Translations under genes and position numbers: made by a program
The notes under the pieces: generated by a model
What the model saw: only the letters and a program-made list of their open reading frames with translations
Told to the model about the DNA's origin: nothing
Databases searched by the model: none
From: a virus
Virus record (IMG/VR): IMGVR_UViG_3300009183_000106
Location: 1 to 59,595 of that record
Direction: 5' to 3' (one strand)
DNA length: 59,595 bases
In this document: piece after piece, positions 54,201 through 59,595 of the stretch
Layout of the letters: the number at the start of each line of letters is the position of its first letter
How positions within the stretch are numbered: position 1 is the first letter of the stretch

Positions 54201-57200
54201 AAACCAAATGATTTATCATCATACAAACAAGCGGCTTATCTATTCTTGAATAGTTTACCGTTAGCAAGTCTTAGAGAAAAATATAGATCGTATAATGAAC
54301 CTAATGATTTAAGTTACATCTTATCAACCATTAAAAAATTCGGAGCGGTACATAAATTACCATACGCTTGGGTCGTTAAATACGGATCAATTTGGCATAG
54401 ATATAAAACTTGGAATGATACGGGGGTTGATATGTTAGATGAGGTTTGGAAAGACTTTGATTATTTGAGTAATTATGATCCTGTAACATCGGCATCAACA
54501 AAAGTTTATTCTTTAAATATTGAAGGATTCCAAAACAACATTGTTTTAGAAGATACGGTATCTGCAACACCAAGTTTAATTACATATAACTCAACAACTA
54601 TGAATACAGGGTTTTTCCCTAAGTTGTATGATGATATGAATGTATTCTTACAAGGGTTACAATTATTTTCGGAAGCAACACAATTGAACGGTACTTGTAG
54701 TATTGTTGGAACAACGTTAGATGTATATACCATAAATGATAACAACTTGGGCGCAGGTCAGGTAATTGCAGGACCTAATGTTGAAGTAAATACAACTATT
54801 GTGTCTCAAATAAATGGTACAACGGGAGGTATTGGTAAATATGTTGTTGATATATCTCAAAATGTGTCAATATTAAACGGTACTTGTGATATTAATGGAA
54901 CAACAATGGACGTTTTAACGTTTAGTGGTGGTACATTATCTATCGGTCAAATTATTTCAGGACCAACTCTTGCTCTTGGAACTAAAATTGTTAGTCAAGT
55001 AAGCGGTACTACGGGTGGCGTTGGTCAATATAATATTGACATATCCCAAACACTTACGGGTGAAAACTTTAGTGTGGTTACACCAAATAATTTTTATGTT
55101 ACTAATTCGACAACAGGTGGTTATTCACAAACTGAAATACAATCATTAATTAATGATGGTAAAATGGTAATGACAACTAATCAAGACGGTAAGATTATTG
55201 GAACAAGTGGTTTTGACCCTAGTGATAATAATAGATCATTAAAGGTTACTCCTTGGTCAACAATTGTTAAAACTACCGAAGGTGATAAGTATTTTGTAAT
55301 GCCGTCTTTTGGTTATACAAAAAATCAAACAAGTGATGAGTGTTTTAAAAATAACAAAATGAAAGTGGAGGTATCAAGTAATCCTGCGGTGTTTAATGGG
55401 TCCGTTAGATTATTTTGGGGATCACCAAACTATGGTTATTTTGATAATACAAAAATCTCAAAACCAAATCCTGATTCATATTTAAAGGAAATTCTTAACG
55501 ATAAAAAAACACAACAAAACTTCTCATTAAATGGGGATAACACAAAATACGATAAGATATCTGAAATGTTTACAACATTTGATACGGAAATATTAGATTA
55601 CTTTGAACAAGAATTTTTAAACTTTAGTAGATCAATTTATGATTATAAGACGTTAGTACCAAGTGATAAAGATGTTGAAACAGAGTCTGAAAGGTCATAC
55701 AAAAACTTCCAACTATTAATGAGAGAGTTATTAGTTGTTGAGAAACCGTCAACTCTTAATTCTGAGGGGATGATTAAATCTGTTATTGAAAAACAAAAAA
55801 CAACATTTCAGGGAATACTAACTAATTTCTTAGAGTATAATGTTGTATTAAAGATGGGTAACCCATCTATGTTTGACAGAAGAACATTCTTAACATTCTC
55901 TACTAAATTTTTAATTGATCCAGTGTCATATCAAGGATACAATCAAGGAACAACAGGTAGTTTACCATCAAATGGTGGGACTATTACATTGGCACAATCT
56001 AAAACCGCAAACCCTGAAACATGGAAAACTTTAGAGAAGTATGTTGGATTTTCCGAAATACCTGAGTTAGTTTATTCCGATAATGGTTCATATATTACGG
56101 ATTTCTTTATTGACTTGAACGTACAATTTACCGAAAAAAACATTCAAGACTTTGCTCCGTTGATCATGTTATATGCAACGCAGAAACTTAATAATTTTGA
56201 AGTTCCAACAAATAATGTTGGAATACCAAATCCTGTACCTACACCTGTACCAAGTCCTCAAACACCTGGTGATTTATTGACTATTACAACACTTAAAGAC
56301 ACTAAAACAATTTCTGTGTATAAATTTGGACCACAAAAATATGGTGTTTATAAAGACACTAATGGGACAATTTTATACACAGGACTACCTGTGAGTGCAT
56401 CATTGTACCCATTAAATACACCTATTATTAATGCGATTATTATAAGTCAATATACTGCAGGTTTATCATCAACCCCAACTGATCCTCAATACATTGTTAG
56501 TACCGTTAATATAACTTCTTCGCAAGTTACAACAACTACAACTACTCTTCCTATTGTACAAAATTTAGGTAATAATGTCGATGGTATTAAGTTTTATGGT
56601 CTTATGGACGAATACCTTGATAAATCTGAAACTTATCTTAAAAACGTCATTTCAAATCTAATGACAGGTGTAAGAGCAGGGTTACCAAACATTACTATTG
56701 AAGGCGATAAAGGTAATAAGTCACAACTTGAGGGTGAACAAACAAGAGTTGAGATGTGGGAGACATTCAAAGCATTTAATGATACTTGGGTTGCCGGTGG
56801 TGACTTTAAAACAAAAACATTATTTGAAGATGTACTATTATTTGATAGAGCAAGTAGAGATGTTGGACAAAAAGTATATGTGGATATCTTTAAGATTAAG
56901 GATTTAATTGAGGGATCATTATATAAAAACAATATGTTAGACATTATCTCAACAATACTTACAGAAAATAATTTCACTTATTTCCCATTACCGGCTTATG
57001 CTAATTTCTATAATGCACAAGATGCGGAAAAAAATCCTGTACCGAGAAGTGAAGGATCAACTGAGTTCGCCAATTCATTTTGGGGTACGTTCTTAAATGT
57101 AGATTACAGAAACACATCACCTAAGTTCTTGTGTTACTACGCAAACAAACCTAGTCAATATGTGGACATGAAAGATAATGTTGACTATAGATTTAGAGAT

Positions 57201-58418
57201 GATGCGTTTGATCTTAGAAGGGCAAGTGATAATCCATTAGTTGAAAATCAATCTAATAAAAAAAATTGGGATAAATCAAATAAAGTTGTTGGATTTAATA
57301 TAGACATTAGTAATCAAAATCAACAAATATTTAAAAACTTCAGTGTTGGTCAAGACGTTGGTAAACCTACAGCGGAATCTTTGGAGATGTTAAATCAAAT
57401 GGCAAACCAAAGTAGAAACAGAAGTACTGGATCACAAAACGTATCCTTATATAATCTATATAGAAATAGAAGTTACGAATGTTCTGTAGATATGTTGGGT
57501 AATGCACTTATTCAACCGATGATGTATTTTAATGTGAGAAACATACCTATGTTCTCAGGACCATATATGATTACATCGGTAACCCATCAAATTAGTGACG
57601 GTGAATTTAGTACAACTTTTAAAGGTACAAGACAACCTTTTTATAGTTTACCTAAAATTGATAGTTTTATACAATCCTTAAGTTTAAATATAATTTCTAA
57701 ATTACAAGAAGAAGTAAAGGCAAATGAAGAAAAAATAAAATCTTCAAGCGAAAATGTTATTTTCCAAAAAAATAATGTAGTTTCAAATGTAACTGGTACT
57801 GATACAATAACTAAAAATCAAGATTGTTCGGATAAAATTTATAATGGTTATGTTGGATATACACCATTAGATAATCCAACTATGACACAAATTTCATATA
57901 AGGACTTTAGAAAATTACTTGATGATAGGATTGTTGCAAATGGAACCCCTAAAACAACCACTTCAAATGGGGTAACAAAACCTACGGATAATTTTACTAA
58001 TTTATCGGTTTATTTATTTTCATTTATATACTTGGATTCGGCATCATCAAGTGGGATGAAAGCGTATGAAAATAATTATAGTACAATTAATTTAACTGAG
58101 GCTTATGGCGGATCTCAATTTGCGTCGTCGGTGAATAAAAAATATTTTTGTTTATCAAGAGGGACAAATTTGAATATCCCAATAGTTTCATTTGTTTCTA
58201 ATGAAAAATTTATTGACTTTGCAATTTCTAAATTTAAAGATAGGTTGTCTTTAATTAATAATAATGTTCCTTATGAACAAGACATTGTTAAATTATATGT
58301 GACTAAGTATCCTAACGTACAACCTGATAATGTTTATACCGAAATGACCGAACAAGATAAAAATACATTACAGAATAAGGCAAAACAGGCAATAAATTTA
58401 TATAAATCATTAAATTAA
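51276..58418 (+). CDS. Giant baseplate hub protein (gp27/gpD-like ends with large insertions)
   Basis: 2380 residues. Residues ~155-255 (TVTVQLTDIKGRALFEGG, FFQLPYPMFYLTLKGYYGKA, NFKITLKFFGYKYTVMSYV) and ~2050-2122 (YECSVDMLGNALIQPMMYFN, VRNIPMFSGPYMITSVTHQI, TTFKGTRQP) look like the two halves of a phage hub / late-control D-type protein. The nearly 1800 residues between are insertions: helical stretches, a tandem pair of ~72-residue beta modules at ~1138-1262 (NGTCxIxGTTxDV..., SGTTGG.G.Y..DISQ), and a Pro/Thr linker (PNPVPTPVPSPQTPGD, ~1649). The C-terminal tail (~2130-2380) follows the hub half with an alpha-helical stretch. It is the last gene of the baseplate operon. Confidence 0.65.
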   Translation: MVDKGENILVEFDYDNITLIDPNKIVDSEGKVSDRLVKHENLVFYANLECSVLPRTKLALGSALNDSVRTVSVGKINFLNPGNKTFMDNRYTDEITGKGSVQGQGVNQPKLNAVQNPNKSDDFYLTQSMYSNGTPGAVDNGLLGITDIQVAIDTSFLPTVTVQLTDIKGRALFEGGNNSPYSAFFQLPYPMFYLTLKGYYGKAVRLPLMLQSFTSTFDNTSGNFKITLKFFGYKYTVMSYVNWGAMMAVPHMYNNFVSTTQVSTNTTTGSNLDAVSQKPVSRGYQKMKELYSEYKSKGLIDDDFPEITVTQLKARLDRFIKNILEKFTKENLGSITELDNFQTQLTEFQKKVFFYGDSWFETYMDKTTSYSLKDTKEVVYTYKKEYSDLNKQAEAETKLAGIFTEYQKLFESNSVAGKNGSYTAGGKTTKSEVPINATVEKCYAKINPLTDIDFAKTYEERTGKPAKTQTELDTFITVNSIVPGTKFFVFEGTDHFIDITEKAAKESSTLRRQIEEKITENLNEQLSNKDTGVGFKPSIRNVLAVFFAQGEAFIRLMDDVHSKSWDLRENKYRRQAIFGSNSTAMSVDVKSSTQNNEPIYPWPQVIKETLGDDKQEKFEIVYPGDKSIATMTKAYIPEIWPEVEFVEEFIKGYTDRVPKKPDYGDETNVVTRPNRLSLNALDFPVTNEVFQNKEEIKFFYEIYERIMINTYYSKLNRQSGYDASIFMVEAEDEKINILKSLGNDNPFLIQKLKQYLIDQNNFLTFLRHISNQGEGESWQKFIRGEFTINYLKNKTNVPFELFNQEILTNERSQPNVSLTDESKIIDYIGNQTSNNEFDFSDMYPITNLNWCNTYLADGKSIENVNLAYNTKDVLSYNTTHKTICNFNNDDTNEKKRPITNFNYKSDVFSQNIDDTTTINFKTFYNNRKIEEQFTTEGNLNYFNYDGYLTETQTTSILNTPYFINAIQNGVYNFRYKPNDLSSYKQAAYLFLNSLPLASLREKYRSYNEPNDLSYILSTIKKFGAVHKLPYAWVVKYGSIWHRYKTWNDTGVDMLDEVWKDFDYLSNYDPVTSASTKVYSLNIEGFQNNIVLEDTVSATPSLITYNSTTMNTGFFPKLYDDMNVFLQGLQLFSEATQLNGTCSIVGTTLDVYTINDNNLGAGQVIAGPNVEVNTTIVSQINGTTGGIGKYVVDISQNVSILNGTCDINGTTMDVLTFSGGTLSIGQIISGPTLALGTKIVSQVSGTTGGVGQYNIDISQTLTGENFSVVTPNNFYVTNSTTGGYSQTEIQSLINDGKMVMTTNQDGKIIGTSGFDPSDNNRSLKVTPWSTIVKTTEGDKYFVMPSFGYTKNQTSDECFKNNKMKVEVSSNPAVFNGSVRLFWGSPNYGYFDNTKISKPNPDSYLKEILNDKKTQQNFSLNGDNTKYDKISEMFTTFDTEILDYFEQEFLNFSRSIYDYKTLVPSDKDVETESERSYKNFQLLMRELLVVEKPSTLNSEGMIKSVIEKQKTTFQGILTNFLEYNVVLKMGNPSMFDRRTFLTFSTKFLIDPVSYQGYNQGTTGSLPSNGGTITLAQSKTANPETWKTLEKYVGFSEIPELVYSDNGSYITDFFIDLNVQFTEKNIQDFAPLIMLYATQKLNNFEVPTNNVGIPNPVPTPVPSPQTPGDLLTITTLKDTKTISVYKFGPQKYGVYKDTNGTILYTGLPVSASLYPLNTPIINAIIISQYTAGLSSTPTDPQYIVSTVNITSSQVTTTTTTLPIVQNLGNNVDGIKFYGLMDEYLDKSETYLKNVISNLMTGVRAGLPNITIEGDKGNKSQLEGEQTRVEMWETFKAFNDTWVAGGDFKTKTLFEDVLLFDRASRDVGQKVYVDIFKIKDLIEGSLYKNNMLDIISTILTENNFTYFPLPAYANFYNAQDAEKNPVPRSEGSTEFANSFWGTFLNVDYRNTSPKFLCYYANKPSQYVDMKDNVDYRFRDDAFDLRRASDNPLVENQSNKKNWDKSNKVVGFNIDISNQNQQIFKNFSVGQDVGKPTAESLEMLNQMANQSRNRSTGSQNVSLYNLYRNRSYECSVDMLGNALIQPMMYFNVRNIPMFSGPYMITSVTHQISDGEFSTTFKGTRQPFYSLPKIDSFIQSLSLNIISKLQEEVKANEEKIKSSSENVIFQKNNVVSNVTGTDTITKNQDCSDKIYNGYVGYTPLDNPTMTQISYKDFRKLLDDRIVANGTPKTTTSNGVTKPTDNFTNLSVYLFSFIYLDSASSSGMKAYENNYSTINLTEAYGGSQFASSVNKKYFCLSRGTNLNIPIVSFVSNEKFIDFAISKFKDRLSLINNNVPYEQDIVKLYVTKYPNVQPDNVYTEMTEQDKNTLQNKAKQAINLYKSLN

Positions 58419-58435
58419 TTTTATTGAATAACCAG

Positions 58436-58443
58436 ATATTTAT
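58436..58443 (+). promoter_or_regulatory. Candidate late promoter core ATATTTAT
   Basis: ATATTTAT 13 nt before the ATG at 58457; it supports that ATG over the upstream ATG at 58424, which overlaps the motif. Confidence 0.45.
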
Positions 58444-58456
58444 AAATAAAACTATT

Positions 58457-58681
58457 ATGAACACAAAATTAATATTAGACAACTACTTGGGTAAAAACAC
58501 AAGAGTGTCAGAGAAAGATAAAGGTAATGGGTACAAAGAAGTTTGTGACCTAGATACGGGGGATTGTTACACACTTAGAATAAAAGACGGATTAATTGAA
58601 CGAGTTGATAATACTATGAATACGTTTAAAAAAATTCAAGTCGAAACTAAAACAGGAATAAAACAATTATTAAACGGATAA
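58457..58681 (+). CDS. Small protein, 74 aa
   Basis: MNTKLILDNYLGKNTRVSEK at the start, then VCDLDTGDCYTLRIKDGLIE and a C-terminal TKTGIKQLLNG. The DLDTGDCYTL.I..G stretch with two Cys looks like a small beta hairpin. It is not a known family to me. The next gene begins 2 nt later (TAA CC ATG), so the two are co-transcribed. Confidence 0.5.
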   Translation: MNTKLILDNYLGKNTRVSEKDKGNGYKEVCDLDTGDCYTLRIKDGLIERVDNTMNTFKKIQVETKTGIKQLLNG

Positions 58682-58683
58682 CC

Positions 58684-59361
58684 ATGGCAATAGATCAAAA
58701 AATATTAAACGAAATAAGTAGATTTAATTCTATTAACAAATACATAATGGAACAAGCCGATCCTTCTTTGGATCCTGCTTTGGCACCACCCGCTGATCCT
58801 GCTTTGGCACCACCCGCTGATCCTGCTTTGGCACCACCTGTCGATCCTGCTTTGGCACCACCCGCTGATCCTAATGCGGTTGTACCACCACCACCGGCAG
58901 CACCTATTGATGTTGCAACCGATCCTGAAGTTGAGGAACTTGGTGATGATGGTGAAGAAGAAGGTAACAAAGAAGAATTAGATGTTACTGATCTTGTTAC
59001 AAGTCAAAAAAATATGGAACAAAAACAAGAAGAATATTTTGATAATTTATTTGCACAATTAAAAACTCTTGAGGAAAAATTAGGTGAAATGGATGGTTTG
59101 GTAACGACCATAAATAACTTAGAGGCTAAGTTTGATAAATTTAGACCTAAAACACCACAAGAAAAATTAGAATTGAGAAGTTTAGATTCAGGACCATTTA
59201 ACCAAAAATTATCAGATTTCTTTGAAGATAAAGAAGATGATATGGTAAAATCAGGTAAAAATGAATATGTTTTAACAACTGACGATGCTAATAATTACTC
59301 TACAAATGATATTGAAACATCATTTAACAATTACGACGACGAAGACACAAATATGATGTAA
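58684..59361 (+). CDS. Ala/Pro-repeat and coiled-coil protein, 225 aa
   Basis: Residues ~1-24 are an amphipathic segment, ~25-80 a Pro/Ala-rich linker with four copies of DPALAPPA, ~80-110 very acidic (EVEELGDDGEEEGNKEEL), and ~115-160 a helical coiled coil (MEQKQEEYFDNLFAQLKTLE). The C-terminus is acidic and Asn-rich. This layout (short anchor, flexible linker, coiled coil) suits a prohead-core or scaffold-like internal protein, but no family is recognised. Followed by a terminator. Confidence 0.5.
   Translation: MAIDQKILNEISRFNSINKYIMEQADPSLDPALAPPADPALAPPADPALAPPVDPALAPPADPNAVVPPPPAAPIDVATDPEVEELGDDGEEEGNKEELDVTDLVTSQKNMEQKQEEYFDNLFAQLKTLEEKLGEMDGLVTTINNLEAKFDKFRPKTPQEKLELRSLDSGPFNQKLSDFFEDKEDDMVKSGKNEYVLTTDDANNYSTNDIETSFNNYDDEDTNMM
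58771..58866 (+). repeat. Four tandem 24-bp repeats
   Basis: Unit GATCCTGCTTTGGCACCACC plus CGCT, four head-to-tail copies with changes only in the third (CTGTC for CCGCT). They encode DPALAPPA. Near identity suggests recent replication slippage. Confidence 0.9.
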
Positions 59362-59364
59362 CAC

Positions 59365-59404
59365 TTTTGAAGGGGGACACCAGTGTCTCCCTCAAAATTT
59401 TTTT
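59365..59404 (+). terminator. Intrinsic terminator at the end of the structural cluster
   Basis: GGGGGACAC / GTGTCTCCC inner stem (one G-T pair) with flanking TTTTGA / TCAAAA, then a run of seven T. It ends the 58457-59361 unit. Confidence 0.88.
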
Positions 59405-59414
59405 AAATACCTTA

Positions 59415-59445
59415 TTGACTACCCTACTTATTATAACTATATTTT
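59415..59445 (+). promoter_or_regulatory. Host-type promoter before the last gene
   Basis: TTGACT (59415-59420), then 17 nt to TATATT (59438-59443), a sigma70 layout; equally TTG at -33 and TATATTTT (59438-59445), which is one base off the Bacteroidota TAnnTTTG with ~20 nt between. It differs from the TATTTAT octamers used by the structural genes, so this gene may be expressed earlier. Confidence 0.55.
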
Positions 59446-59473
59446 CTACGTAAACCTTTAATTAATATATACA

Positions 59474-59595
59474 ATGGCGACAAACAATGTTTTAGATGCA
59501 GTTTTGGCTCAGTATGAGAGTTCAAAACAAAGTGGTTCTTCTTCCACTTCAAAATTCACACAAGAAGAAAGAATGAAAAAGTATTTCGCAGCAAT
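59474..59595 (+). CDS. Start of a gene, possible ssDNA-binding protein (gp32-like), cut by window end
   Basis: Forty codons are visible: MATNNVLDAVLAQYESSKQS, then a Ser-rich segment and KFTQEERMKKYFAA. A Ser/Gln-rich start followed by a TQEERMKKYF helix just ahead of what would be the OB-fold is reminiscent of gp32-type single-strand DNA-binding proteins of T4-like phages, but the diagnostic region is outside the window. The host-type promoter in front would fit an early or middle gene. Confidence 0.35.
   Translation, partial: MATNNVLDAVLAQYESSKQSGSSSTSKFTQEERMKKYFAA

Noticed and set aside
1-59595. tRNA genes
   Set aside because: No cloverleaf with an intact GGTTCRA-type arm was recognised by eye in any gap; gaps are short and A/T-rich. 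A covariance-model search would be decisive.

Overview
This window looks like the late structural half of a large T4-like contractile-tailed phage (or a phage-derived metagenomic contig) that infects a member of the Bacteroidota. The phage call rests on a recognisable neck and tail set: gp13-, gp14- and gp15-like neck proteins, tail sheath, tail tube, a gp26-type tail-assembly chaperone, tape measure, a gp53-like wedge and two giant baseplate proteins. Long fibre and stalk genes, a family B DNA polymerase and an SNF2-type helicase accompany them. The Bacteroidota call is inference: the DNA is very AT-rich, start codons follow A-rich leaders instead of GGAGG sites, and a promoter near the right end fits the TTG / TAnnTTTG pattern. 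No tRNA, rRNA or CRISPR array was seen.

Layout. 1-7.6 kb holds fibre and stalk genes, including a 1526-residue protein with about 880 residues of almost pure Thr/Pro repeat. 7.7-14.2 kb is a tight five-gene sugar-transfer operon: a GlcNAc-transferase of the Skp1-GnT type, a GT-methyltransferase fusion, further GT-A-like enzymes and an HtrL-GT fusion. 14.15-15.03 kb is a mobile-looking ribbon-helix-helix + HNH pair on the minus strand. 15.1-25.2 kb holds more fibres (Thr/Pro linkers, a long coiled coil, two leucine-rich-repeat adhesins) and a SET-domain protein. 25.2-28.0 kb holds a minus-strand J-domain/glycosyltransferase pair, two small membrane proteins and the broken remnant of a fibre gene. 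28.0-30.8 kb is the DNA polymerase. 30.87-31.65 kb is a second copy of the RHH+HNH cassette. 31.6-36.1 kb (minus) holds a small unknown gene, gp13-like neck protein, a metallopeptidase-superoxide dismutase fusion and the SNF2 helicase. 36.1-58.4 kb is the neck, tail and baseplate module, with a HAD hydrolase between sheath and tube. 58.4-59.6 kb has small genes, a terminator, a host-type promoter and the start of a possible gp32-like gene.

How it fits together. The tail module reads in assembly order: gp14, gp15, sheath, tube, chaperone, tape measure, baseplate. The octamer [A/C/G]TATTTAT lies upstream, in the coding orientation, of nearly every gene that begins a transcription unit and is missing in front of genes inside operons, so it is a good candidate for this phage's late promoter core. 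Top observations: (1) a probable programmed +1 frameshift (TTT TTT CGG) in the tail-assembly chaperone; (2) two copies of a promoter + RHH + HNH cassette with a conserved 20-nt gene overlap and the same 3' junction, plus an orphan RHH with a similar junction; (3) a mucin-like Thr/Pro stalk next to a dedicated glycosyltransferase operon; (4) a superoxide dismutase with all metal ligands fused to an HExxH metallopeptidase-like domain; (5) Thr/Pro linker and OmpA-like insertions inside core tail proteins.
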